A stretch of DNA of 64,000 bases from Asticcacaulis sp. UBA2476 (GTDB lineage Bacteria > Pseudomonadota > Alphaproteobacteria > Caulobacterales > Caulobacteraceae), in contig DDPE01000039.1 in assembly GCA_002342035.1 (NCBI GenBank), positions 8,232-72,231 on the forward strand, given 5' to 3'. Both the position numbers and the translations under genes were made by a program. The notes below the pieces were generated by a model, which saw nothing but the letters and a program-made list of their open reading frames with translations, was not told the DNA's origin and made no database searches. Shown piece by piece: positions 18,701-26,528 of the stretch. Positions within the stretch are counted from its first letter, which is position 1. Each line of letters begins with the position of its first letter.

Positions 18701-18788
18701 TTACGATCAGTTGGCGCGGCTTTATGAGTGGCACATCATGGGGGATGAAGATGCGTCGTCTGAGCCCGTCTCGGAGGACGAGGCATGA
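15771..18788 (+). CDS. addB: Double-strand break repair protein AddB
   Basis: Nuclease/inactivated-helicase subunit of AddAB, the RecBCD counterpart that resects DNA ends and loads RecA. 1005 residues. The N-terminal part is a degenerate helicase-like region; the C-terminal nuclease begins at MSVTEVEKFVRDPYAIYARR (about 725) and contains the PD-(D/E)XK core DILDFKTG (about 868-875) and downstream Gln helix. Alphaproteobacterial form. Overlaps murU and addA by 4 bases. Confidence 0.93.
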   Translation: MSGLFAAEGQRWYSIPSGRSFLDDLARGLYDDLGPLGLSEAQILTPTRRGARAMARAFSELAHGGALLLPQVRAIGDLDEGEPPFDLEFLALDLPPGLSSTRRRFELARLVMAHYRPDGYEMTSKVALELASSLCGFFDSLALEEVDASDRLDDLVHHEAASQYVIDEWAKHWQVSAKFLSIVVHEWPRRLNELGLMDPSQRRVALIRKLGEQWTLRPPQHPLVLAGSTGTAPSMADLMGLVANLPQGAVVLPGLDLSLDDKAWRQVEDSHPQGAMKRLLERHGVARVGVKTWPASVETERGPRARRRLLNEALRPAQATEDWLQQIATMKSEADASGFDPFTEGLRGLNLIEARQDEDAAAQIAVLMRETLEMPDKIAALITPDIGLARRVSAHLSRWGLAADSSAGEPLAHSLTGRFLLDVLALAVDPLDPVRLLSVLKHPFGRYRDQSDLIDRVGLRTVRPRDMAEVAARLDKYPEAQGVWLDFSARISAWQDGFTAPRDLSDFVRTFVATAETLTREDGQMLWQGAAGASASALLSGLITEGEGFEVTSADDFADIVGHMIKTETLRTGGNTHPRLLILGAIEARLVKADRLILAGLEDGVWPQSPPLDPFLSRPMRKALGLPSPERRTGLAAHDFVQAASSEDVWLITRKRREGEPQVMSRWLWRLKTLCQGAKVEITDAPHIADWAHQLSEAVTDAPDSLKPAARPEPCPPAEVRPNSMSVTEVEKFVRDPYAIYARRILNLKLRDRANEPFEQRRRGNAVHEAAENFVLQGHPLGAAGEAAFMDLMEQALRAENLTEAEIALQRPLFEDWARHFVAFEAERRAGKPRFIIEKEGAYNFETARRTFTLKARADRIEVREDGIDILDFKTGQPPSAKEAVAGFFPQLTLTAAIVKYGTFDGMRHDKPIGDLLYVRLSPDGAKLKPVAEKGLSSDELADQALDKFKTRIDAYGKASQPYRSWVAPKYLKKKGDYDQLARLYEWHIMGDEDASSEPVSEDEA

Positions 18789-21700
18789 CGCCGCAAAATG
18801 TCGCCGCTGATCCTTCCGCCCATGTCTTTGTCACCGCCAATGCCGGATCGGGTAAGACGTCGACCCTGGTTAACCGGGTGGCGCGCCTGCTGCTGCGCGG
18901 GGCACGGCCTGAGCATATATTGTGCGTCACCTACACCAAGGCCGCGGCGGCGGAAATGCAGGCCCGGCTGTTCGCGCAACTGGGCGGCTGGGCGGTCATG
19001 CCGGACGATGAGTTGTCGCAGCAACTGGCCAAAATCGGTGAGGATATCAGCGCGGAAAACCTGACCCGCGCACGGACTTTGTTTGCGGGGGCGCTGGAGA
19101 CGCCAGGCGGCTTGAAAATCCAGACCATCCACGGGTTTTGCGAAAAATTGCTGCGCCGGTTTCCGCTGGAGGCGGGGCTGTCGCCATCGTTCAAAATCCT
19201 AGACGACCTTGAGGCTCAGGCACTGATGGCTCAGGCGCTGGAGCGGCTGTTGACCCTGACCGATGCCGAGGGGGTTCATGGTGACATCAGCGGCCGAGAC
19301 CGCCTGATCCGCACACTTAGGGTGGCGAATTTTGAGAAATTGCTGCGCCAGTTTTCGATGCAACATGAAGATATACTGGAAAGTGTGGCCGCCCTGATCA
19401 GGCAGGCGCGGGATAAGGGTATATCTGAAAAAGAATATTTATATCAATCGGTTGGAGCAGCAGAGGCTCTGTCACCGGATGACCTGACGGCGCAGCTTTT
19501 AGGGCGGCTGAACTGGAGCGATATCAAATCTCTGGCGCAATCACTATCGGTTTCCAAGGGTAAGACCGATCAGGAACGGAGCGTAGCATTTCTTGAGCTG
19601 TATGAGCAGCATCTCAACCAAAAGCCGGTTGATATTAGCATTTTGATCAATGTCTTTTTGACGGCTAAGGGTGAGCTTCGTAAAAGCTATTATACCAAGG
19701 ATGTCGCCCAGACCGACAAGGATTATCTCGACTGGCTGGCACCCATAGTCGTCGAATATGTTGCGCAACATAATGCGGCGCGGATTGCTGAGATTACCTA
19801 TGACGTCCTTATGTTGTTCATGGATTTCAGCGCGATTTACCACACGCTTAAACGTCGATCAGGGGCGCTCGATTTTCAGGATCTGATTGTCCAGACCCGG
19901 CGCTTACTGCATCAGACCGATATGTCGTCCTGGGTACTCTATAAGCTCGACGGCGGGCTGGAGCATATTCTGGTCGATGAGGCGCAGGATACGTCTGAGG
20001 ATCAGTGGGCGATCGTCAAGGCCCTGACGTCCGAGTTTTTTGCGGGCGAAGGGGCCAGCCTTAAGATGACCAAAGCCGTGCGGACGGTCTTTGCGGTCGG
20101 CGATGAAAAGCAGTCGATTTATGGCTTTCAGGGGGCTCGGCCGGATAAGTTTCTTGAGACGCGGCAGTTTTACGATATGGCCGCCGTCAGTGCCGGTCAA
20201 GTGCTTAAAATCCCGGAATTGGTCCATAGTTTCCGCTCCCTGCCGCAGGTTTTGGGCTTTGTTGATGCGGTCTATGACGGCGATCCGGAACTGTCCTATG
20301 CCCTGACCTTCACCAGCAATTTCGTCAGGCACGCAGCGGTGCGCAATGATATCGGCTGCATCGAACTGTGGCCGCAAGTCATGCCGATTGATGCAGACGA
20401 TACCGAAGATGATGGCACCGAGGTCGATCCGGTAGACAAAACCGGGGCCACACCGGCCAAGCGGTTGGCGCAACAACTGGCCTTTCATATCAAATCCGAA
20501 ATCGCCGCAGGGCGCGGGGTGATGGACAAAAGTCAATGGCGGGCCATGCACGCCGGTGATGTGTTGATATTAGTGCGTAAACGCGATGCCCTGTTCGAGA
20601 ATATCATCCGCGAACTCAAACAACAGGGCGTGCCGGTGTCTGGTGCCGACCGTCTGAAACTGTCAGAGCATATCGCCTTTCAGGACATTCGCACCCTGAT
20701 GCGTTTTGCGATGCAGCCGGGGGATGATTTATCGCTGGCCTGCGTATTGCGCTCGCCGCTGTGTGACCTGAGCGAACAGGATTTGTACGATCTGTCGCAA
20801 GGCCGATCAGGTTCATTGTGGGGTGCGCTTTTACAAAAACCGTCCGATAATGGGCGGTTTGATGATGCCCGCAGTTTAATGCAGTGGGTGCTGGCCGAAG
20901 CGCCGAAGCGGGCCGCCTTCGATTTTCTGGCGCGGTTGCTGAATCGGCGTGATCGCAATGGCCTGACGATGCGGCAACGGTTTCTGACACGGCTGGGGCC
21001 GGAGTGCGAGGATGTGCTGGATGAAACCCTGGCTCTCGCGCTCAAAGGCGAAGGCATTGACGATATCGGTGTCGAAGCGTTCCTGAATTTGTGCGAGTTC
21101 AACGCCTCAGACATCAAGCGCGAGCAGGAAGAGGGCGGTGAGCGCGTCCGCGTCATGACCGTGCATGGCTCAAAGGGCCTTGAGGCGCCTTGGGTCATAA
21201 TCCCCATCGGGCCGAATTTCAAATCGAGCCGCAACGATGATCTGCTGCTGATGGACGATGACGGTGGGCTGTTTGTCGATGTCAAACCGGAGCGCGGCAA
21301 GGTCGACGCGATTGCCGCCTTCAAAGACGCCAAGGCTGAAAAGGACGAGCAGGAAGCCTTGCGGCTATTCTATGTGGCCCTGACGCGGGCGCGCGACCGG
21401 CTGACGGTGTGCGGCTATCAGGGCAAACGCGCAGGCTCAGGCCGGTCATGGTACGGTCTGGCGGCGGATGCGTTTGATCGTCTGCCGTTAGGTGAGGTCT
21501 CGGCGGTTGATATGCCGCTGCGGGCCGATTTTGGTCTCGATGATCCGGGTCGGGCGCAGGTCATGGTTTACGGTGCAAGGGCCGGAAGCTATGTGGCGGA
21601 CGAAAAATCGGTGCGGGTGAAATCGCCTCTGCCCGCGTTTCTTACCGCGGGTGCATACGGTGACGATGATCTGTCGGCGGTGTGGCGGGCCGTGTCGCAA

Positions 21701-22288
21701 ATGGGTGACGATGACCGGACGGAGACTGAGCGATCGCCGTCGCCGCTGGCTATGCAGAAAGGCTTGGGCCGATACCGGCGTGGCAATCTGATCCATAAGC
21801 TGTTTGAAATCCTGCCCGACCTGCCGCCCGATCAGTGCGAGGCCGTGGCCGTCAAATACCTCGCCAAACAGACTGACCTTGATGATGATCAGCGGGCGGA
21901 AATGAAGGATGCGGTCATGGCGGTGCTGAATGATGACCGATTTGCCGAAGCCTTTTCGCCGCGCTCACGGCCCGAAGTGGCGTTGGCCGGTCAGATTGGC
22001 ATCAACGCGCGTGGTGAGCCGGTCTATCTGTCGGGCCGGATTGACCGGTTGGTGGTCAGCGATGACCATGTGTGGGTGATCGATTATAAATCCAACCGAC
22101 CTGCACCAGACCGGGCCGAAGATGCGGCCATCGACTATCAGCGCCAGATGGCAGGCTATGTCGCCCTGTTACGCCAGATCTATCCGAACGCCAGGGTCGA
22201 GGCCGCGCTATTGTGGACGGACGGGCCAAAACTGACGCCGTTTTCCGATGAACTGATCACGGTTAGGTTAGCTGAACTGTCGCGATAA
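18785..22288 (+). CDS. addA: Double-strand break repair helicase-nuclease AddA
   Basis: UvrD-type 3'-5' helicase with a C-terminal nuclease, partner of AddB. 1167 residues. Helicase motifs: I TANAGSGKTST (17-27), II LVDEAQDT (about 397-404), III region DEKQSIYGFQGA, V VMTVHGSKGLEAPW and VI LFYVALTRARDRL. The nuclease motif VIDYKSN lies near residue 1100, followed by YQRQMAGY. All motors and nuclease residues look intact, so the complex is probably active. Last gene of the overlapping operon. Confidence 0.95.
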   Translation: MTPQNVAADPSAHVFVTANAGSGKTSTLVNRVARLLLRGARPEHILCVTYTKAAAAEMQARLFAQLGGWAVMPDDELSQQLAKIGEDISAENLTRARTLFAGALETPGGLKIQTIHGFCEKLLRRFPLEAGLSPSFKILDDLEAQALMAQALERLLTLTDAEGVHGDISGRDRLIRTLRVANFEKLLRQFSMQHEDILESVAALIRQARDKGISEKEYLYQSVGAAEALSPDDLTAQLLGRLNWSDIKSLAQSLSVSKGKTDQERSVAFLELYEQHLNQKPVDISILINVFLTAKGELRKSYYTKDVAQTDKDYLDWLAPIVVEYVAQHNAARIAEITYDVLMLFMDFSAIYHTLKRRSGALDFQDLIVQTRRLLHQTDMSSWVLYKLDGGLEHILVDEAQDTSEDQWAIVKALTSEFFAGEGASLKMTKAVRTVFAVGDEKQSIYGFQGARPDKFLETRQFYDMAAVSAGQVLKIPELVHSFRSLPQVLGFVDAVYDGDPELSYALTFTSNFVRHAAVRNDIGCIELWPQVMPIDADDTEDDGTEVDPVDKTGATPAKRLAQQLAFHIKSEIAAGRGVMDKSQWRAMHAGDVLILVRKRDALFENIIRELKQQGVPVSGADRLKLSEHIAFQDIRTLMRFAMQPGDDLSLACVLRSPLCDLSEQDLYDLSQGRSGSLWGALLQKPSDNGRFDDARSLMQWVLAEAPKRAAFDFLARLLNRRDRNGLTMRQRFLTRLGPECEDVLDETLALALKGEGIDDIGVEAFLNLCEFNASDIKREQEEGGERVRVMTVHGSKGLEAPWVIIPIGPNFKSSRNDDLLLMDDDGGLFVDVKPERGKVDAIAAFKDAKAEKDEQEALRLFYVALTRARDRLTVCGYQGKRAGSGRSWYGLAADAFDRLPLGEVSAVDMPLRADFGLDDPGRAQVMVYGARAGSYVADEKSVRVKSPLPAFLTAGAYGDDDLSAVWRAVSQMGDDDRTETERSPSPLAMQKGLGRYRRGNLIHKLFEILPDLPPDQCEAVAVKYLAKQTDLDDDQRAEMKDAVMAVLNDDRFAEAFSPRSRPEVALAGQIGINARGEPVYLSGRIDRLVVSDDHVWVIDYKSNRPAPDRAEDAAIDYQRQMAGYVALLRQIYPNARVEAALLWTDGPKLTPFSDELITVRLAELSR

Positions 22289-22384
22289 TTATTCGCCATT
22301 GATTTCTGAGCGACATCGCTTACCTATGGGATCAGTTGGTCACTAACTGCAATCGCGTTAGTGACAGTTAATAGGAAACTAGTC

Positions 22385-22711
22385 ATGGCGACTGTAAAAA
22401 TTACCGATGAGACCTTTGAGAGCGATGTCTTAAAGTCCGATAAGCCGGTTTTGGTGGATTTCTGGGCGGAATGGTGCGGCCCGTGTAAGCAGATCGCGCC
22501 GATCCTTGAGGAAGTGTCAGAGGCTTACGGCGATAAGCTGGTGGTCTCCAAGATCAATATCGAGGATTCACCGATGACTCCGTCGCGCTTTGGCGTGCGC
22601 GGGATTCCGACCATGATGCTGTTCAAGGACGGTCAGATGACCTCGATGAAGGTCGGCGCCATGCCGAAGGCGAAACTGCTGGAATGGCTGGCTGAATCTG
22701 GCGTCGCCTAA
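22385..22711 (+). CDS. trxA: Thioredoxin
   Basis: Cytosolic disulphide reductase, 108 residues, the standard length for Trx1. Active site WCGPC with C31 and C34, buried Asp in VLVDFWAEW, and cis-Pro loop GIPTMMLF. ATG at 22385 is chosen because AGGAAA lies 8 bases upstream and it gives the canonical N-terminus; the open frame from 22361 adds eight unlikely residues. It follows addA by 96 bases and probably has its own promoter. Confidence 0.97.
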   Translation: MATVKITDETFESDVLKSDKPVLVDFWAEWCGPCKQIAPILEEVSEAYGDKLVVSKINIEDSPMTPSRFGVRGIPTMMLFKDGQMTSMKVGAMPKAKLLEWLAESGVA

Positions 22712-22721
22712 GGCTAAGTTG

Positions 22722-24026
22722 TTAGATGGGCCAGGTCTCTCCCGAGAGTGCCAGCACATCGCCCGCCAGATAGAGCGAGCCACAAATCAGGATGCGCACC
22801 GGTGCATCGGTTTGCACGGTTTTAACGGCTTCAAAAGGGCTTATCGCGGTCGTCGCGGTAAGCCCTTTGCTTTGGGCGGTCGCGGCTAGGACTTCGGGAT
22901 CGGTGGCGGCATCCGACGAAAATCCAACGCACACGACCTCAAGTGACAAACCGTCAAAGGCCGCAAAAAATTCATCGGCGTCTTTGTTATTCAGCAGGCC
23001 GCAGATCAGTTTCAGGGGTTTGGGGTCTTTGGCATTGAGGACATCTAAATGCGCCCGCAAAGCCTTGGCGGCATGGGGATTGTGACCGCCATCCAGCCAA
23101 AGCTCAGAGGCCTTGTCCGTCAGCGCGGCATGGAGCGGCCCCGCCTTAAGCGCATGCAACCGCCCCGGCCAGACGGCGGTTTGCAGGCCGCGATCAATGG
23201 CATCAGACGAAAACCCAAGCGCTAATGCGGCCTTGATGGCCAATCCGGCATTATCAATCTGATGCGGGCCGGCCAGACGCGGCAGCGACAGATCGAGCAG
23301 GGCATCGTCATCCTGAAACACCAGCCGGTCGTTTTCACGGTAGGCGTCAAACCCTTGCCCCATGACCGATAAGGGGCTGCGGTGCTTGAGGGCGGCGCGC
23401 TCAATGACCGTATCGGCCTCCTCGGCCTGACGGGCGCTGATGACCGGACAGTTGGGTTTGATAATGCCGGCCTTTTGTTTGGCGATGGTGGTTAAGTCGT
23501 TGCCCAAAAAGGCCTGATGGTCGTAGTCGATGGGGGTGATGATACTGAGGCGGGGGGTGGCAATGATATTGGTGGCATCCAGTATCCCACCGAGGCCGGT
23601 TTCCAGCAGCAACAGGTCGGCGGGCCGCTCTGAAAAGGCCAGAAATGCGGCGGCGGTGGTGGCCTCAAAAAAGGTCAACGGCTGGCCGTCATTGGCGATT
23701 TCAACGCGGTTTAAGACATCGGCGAGATAATCATTGTCGATCAGGGTGCCGTTTAGACGGATGCGCTCAGCAAAGCGCACCAGATGGGGCGAGGTATAGA
23801 CATGAACGCTAAGGCCTTGTGCTTCGGCTATTGCGCGCAGGAAGGCTAGGGTCGAGCCCTTGCCATTTGTGCCCGCGACATGGACGACGGGCGGCAGTTT
23901 GTCGTGCGGATTACCGAGCGCTGCGCAGACCCGCAGCATGCGCTCAAGGGTCAGGTCAATCCGCTTGGGGTGCAGGGCTTTCAGGCGTTCGAGGGGGGCA
24001 TCAAATGGCAATAGCCGATCAGTCAT
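22722..24026 (-). CDS. folC: Folylpolyglutamate synthase / dihydrofolate synthase
   Basis: Adds glutamate to dihydropteroate and folates. 434 residues of the Mur-ligase-like fold: P-loop HVAGTNGKGST near residue 49, the ETGLGGILDATN metal/substrate loop near 142, and a C-terminal ligase domain with LDGGHNPHA. It follows accD on the same strand as in related genomes, but here a membrane gene and repeats sit between them. It converges with trxA, only 10 bases separating the two stops. Confidence 0.95.
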   Translation of the reverse strand: MTDRLLPFDAPLERLKALHPKRIDLTLERMLRVCAALGNPHDKLPPVVHVAGTNGKGSTLAFLRAIAEAQGLSVHVYTSPHLVRFAERIRLNGTLIDNDYLADVLNRVEIANDGQPLTFFEATTAAAFLAFSERPADLLLLETGLGGILDATNIIATPRLSIITPIDYDHQAFLGNDLTTIAKQKAGIIKPNCPVISARQAEEADTVIERAALKHRSPLSVMGQGFDAYRENDRLVFQDDDALLDLSLPRLAGPHQIDNAGLAIKAALALGFSSDAIDRGLQTAVWPGRLHALKAGPLHAALTDKASELWLDGGHNPHAAKALRAHLDVLNAKDPKPLKLICGLLNNKDADEFFAAFDGLSLEVVCVGFSSDAATDPEVLAATAQSKGLTATTAISPFEAVKTVQTDAPVRILICGSLYLAGDVLALSGETWPI

Positions 24027-24133
24027 ATAAAACCTTGGTCTTTGGCCTCTGAGGGCGTTGGCTTCGACTTGCCGCTATTCCCATAGCGGCGGCGCTCGCC
24101 GCCTACTCATAGACTCAAATCTCAAGGTTTTAT
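24027..24133. repeat. Wide inverted repeat around the folC upstream gap
   Basis: ATAAAACCTTG at 24027-24037, directly upstream of the folC ATG, is the perfect inverse of CAAGGTTTTAT at 24123-24133, which covers the stop of the neighbouring membrane gene. The 85-base interior is GC-rich and contains further small inverted segments. Confidence 0.6.
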
Positions 24134-24573
24134 AGCGGTTTAGGCGGTTGGTTCTGTGTTATGTTGTCAAGGTCAGGGCGGCGGATCAGCCAAGCAACGG
24201 AGACGCTTATTAGTCCCAACGCTGCACACTGCAAGATTAAGAATGGCTGGATTTCTCCACCAATTAGCGGCACCAAAGCGCCTGTAGAACTGCCTAAAAT
24301 TCCATGTATCACATAGCCTGTGAAGCCGTGCTTTTGCAGGAGAAGCTGTATGGGCAATCCGATTATGGTAAGTACGGCTAATATAAATAACGACGCCAGA
24401 CTCGTAACTATTACATTCAAAGATAGAAAGTCACTGATCCCATGAGTTTCGGGCCAGTTTATTATAAGTTGCCATAAATTGGGGGATAGCAATACCAAAA
24501 CAGAAGCTAAGATTGCTCCAATCGCGCAGCCAAGAATAGATTTAAGAAGCCGTGACCACATTTTTGACTGCAT
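24130..24573 (-). CDS. AT-rich four-span membrane protein of unknown function
   Basis: 147 residues, not recognised. Four hydrophobic spans are visible (about 9-27, 47-73, 79-100, 107-127) with a positively charged N-terminus and a polar Pro/Gln-rich tail. A hand-counted line gives 35% GC, against the GC-rich folC and accD on either side, so it looks inserted. The start at 24573 is supported by GGAGGGGG six bases upstream; this sequence is the end of a dispersed palindromic repeat. Function unknown. Confidence 0.7.
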   Translation of the reverse strand: MQSKMWSRLLKSILGCAIGAILASVLVLLSPNLWQLIINWPETHGISDFLSLNVIVTSLASLFILAVLTIIGLPIQLLLQKHGFTGYVIHGILGSSTGALVPLIGGEIQPFLILQCAALGLISVSVAWLIRRPDLDNITQNQPPKPL

Positions 24574-24576
24574 TTT

Positions 24577-24635
24577 GCCCCCTCCGTCACGACACAAAAG
24601 CGCCGCGCCACCTCCCCCGTAAACAGGGGAGGAGA
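24577..24635 (-). repeat. Dispersed two-hairpin palindromic repeat, copy 4
   Basis: On the minus strand: CCTCCCCTGTTTACGGGGGAGG hairpin, a variable GGCGCGGCGC middle, and the end GACGGAGGGGGC, which lies at ribosome-binding distance from the ATG at 24573. Its first hairpin is identical to that of the copy at 33805-33862. Confidence 0.85.
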
Positions 24636-24677
24636 AGATTATAGAACCGCCCCCACAGCGCGCTCCCCGTTAAGGGT

Positions 24678-24696
24678 GCAGGGTCTAAGACCCTGC
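24678..24696 (-). repeat. Palindrome enclosing the accD stop codon
   Basis: GCAGGGTCT-A-AGACCCTGC, a perfect 9-bp inverted repeat. On the minus strand it encodes the last residues Ala-Gly-Ser and the TAG stop of accD, so the repeat extends into the coding sequence. Confidence 0.75.
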
Positions 24697-25632
24697 CTTG
24701 CGGCGGCCACCCATCAGGATTGACATCAGAGCTGACAGAACAGCGGGCAGTTCTTCGCGGGGGACGACGCGGTCGACCATGCCTTTTTCGACCAGATATT
24801 CCGAGCGCTGAAAGCCTTCGGGCAGTTTTTCGCGGATGGTGGTCTCAATCACGCGCGGGCCAGCAAAGCCAATGAGCGCGCCGGGTTCGGCCAGATGAAC
24901 ATCACCAAGCATCGCATAAGACGCGGTAACGCCGCCGGTGGTCGGATCGGTCAGAACAACAATATAGGGCAGTTGAACGGCTTTAAGTTCCTGAATGGCT
25001 AGGGTCGTGCGTGCCAACTGCATGAGGGAAAGAGTGCCTTCCTGCATACGGGCCCCGCCGGACGCGGTAAAGGCGACCATCGGGCATTTGCGGGCAACGG
25101 CGGCGCGGGCCGCACAGATAAAGGCTTCACCGGCGGCGATGCCGAGCGATCCGCCCATGAAGGTAAAGTCCTGCACCAGCACAACGCAGTCCACGCCCTG
25201 AACCTTGCCATAGCCAATCGCCATGGTATCGTCTTCGCCGGTGTTTTCGCGGGCGATTTTCAGGCGTTCGGTATAGGCTTTGCCGTCAGAAAAGCTCAAG
25301 GGGTCTTCAAAAACCTTAGGGGATTCAATGGTTTCCCACTGCTCGTCATCAAAGGTATAGCGCAGGCGCGTTTCGGCATTGAGGCGCATGTGGCGGCCAT
25401 TTGGGGTGACCCACAGGGCGGCCTCAAGATCCGGGCGGTAGATCATCTCACCGGTATCGGGGTCCTTGACCCACAGATTTTCCGGCGTTTCACGCTTGGA
25501 CACCAGCTTTGAGACTCCCGGTGCGATCTTGGCCAGCCAACCGCCGCGCTCACGACGCTCGCCTGACTTGTCACCTGATCTGACGTTCGTAGGCAATACT
25601 CTACCCTTACCCAATTTGTCGGCAATAGCCAT
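24685..25632 (-). CDS. accD: Acetyl-CoA carboxylase carboxyltransferase beta subunit
   Basis: With AccA, transfers CO2 from carboxybiotin to acetyl-CoA to make malonyl-CoA for fatty acid synthesis. 315 residues. The carboxyltransferase core has GGSLGIAAGEA, SGGARMQEG and DPTTGGVTASYAMLGD. The N-terminal zinc ribbon of E. coli AccD (four cysteines) is not conserved: the corresponding stretch ENLWVKDPDTGEMIYR has no cysteine at all. Downstream of trpA by 76 bases and probably co-transcribed with the trp genes. Confidence 0.95.
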   Translation of the reverse strand: MAIADKLGKGRVLPTNVRSGDKSGERRERGGWLAKIAPGVSKLVSKRETPENLWVKDPDTGEMIYRPDLEAALWVTPNGRHMRLNAETRLRYTFDDEQWETIESPKVFEDPLSFSDGKAYTERLKIARENTGEDDTMAIGYGKVQGVDCVVLVQDFTFMGGSLGIAAGEAFICAARAAVARKCPMVAFTASGGARMQEGTLSLMQLARTTLAIQELKAVQLPYIVVLTDPTTGGVTASYAMLGDVHLAEPGALIGFAGPRVIETTIREKLPEGFQRSEYLVEKGMVDRVVPREELPAVLSALMSILMGGRRKAGS

Positions 25633-25708
25633 GACCGAAAGACTCCAGCGTAATTACTTTGACGCCTCATGTGGTCCCAAAAACCGGCAACCACTTTTTG
25701 GCATGAGG

Positions 25709-26527
25709 CTACAAGCGCGCAGTATGGACAGCGTGAGCCAAAATGGCCGCCGTTTCCAGCACTTTTGTGTTAACGGGCGCTTTTTCCGGTAAAGAATTCT
25801 TGATGTCATCGACCAGAACCGAGCCCACAACCGAGCCATCGGCCACGCGCGCGATGGCGGCGGCAGCCTCAGGCGCCTTGATACCAAAGCCGACGACCAC
25901 CGGCAAACCGGACGCCTTTTGCACACGGGCGACGGCGTCTTTGACGCTGTCGGCATTGGCTTCCTTGACGCCGGTAACACCGGCGACCGAGACGTAATAG
26001 ACGAACCCTTTGGTGCGTTTCAGCAGCGTTTTCAGGCGGTTGTCATCAGTCGTGGGTGTCGCCAGCCGGATCAGGGCCATGTCGTTGGCATCCAGCGCAT
26101 CAGTCAGGCCATCGGCCTCTTCGGGCGGGCAATCGACGACGATCACCCCGTCCGCACCGGCATCTGACGCGGTTTTGGCAAAGCGCTCATAGCCCATGTT
26201 CTCAACAGGGTTCATATAGCCCATCAGGATCAGAGGTGTATCCTGATCCAATGCGCGGAACCGCTTAATCAGATCAAACACATGCGCCATTTTCGTGCCG
26301 GATTTGAGCGAACGCTCAGCCGCCAACTGAATGGTCGGGCCTTCGGCCATCGGATCGGAAAAGGGAAACCCCAGTTCGATAATGTCGGCCCCGGCGGCCG
26401 GTAAGCCTTTCAGGACATGAAAAGACGCCTCAACGTCGGGGTCACCAGCCATGATATAGGCCACAAACGCGGCCTTGTTTTCCGCCTTAAGCTTGGCGAA
26501 ACGGGCATCAATACGGGAAATGCTCAT
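25709..26527 (-). CDS. trpA: Tryptophan synthase alpha subunit
   Basis: Cleaves indole-3-glycerol phosphate to indole, which is channelled to TrpB. 272 residues, TIM barrel. The catalytic Glu is E51 (ELGFPFSDP). The second catalytic acid, Asp60 in the Salmonella enzyme (SDPLADGP), is Glu here (SDPMAEGP, E62). The phosphate loop GFGIKAPE is present. Starts one base after the trpB stop region, so the two are coupled as expected for an alpha2-beta2 complex. Confidence 0.96.
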   Translation of the reverse strand: MSISRIDARFAKLKAENKAAFVAYIMAGDPDVEASFHVLKGLPAAGADIIELGFPFSDPMAEGPTIQLAAERSLKSGTKMAHVFDLIKRFRALDQDTPLILMGYMNPVENMGYERFAKTASDAGADGVIVVDCPPEEADGLTDALDANDMALIRLATPTTDDNRLKTLLKRTKGFVYYVSVAGVTGVKEANADSVKDAVARVQKASGLPVVVGFGIKAPEAAAAIARVADGSVVGSVLVDDIKNSLPEKAPVNTKVLETAAILAHAVHTARL

Positions 26528-26528
26528 G

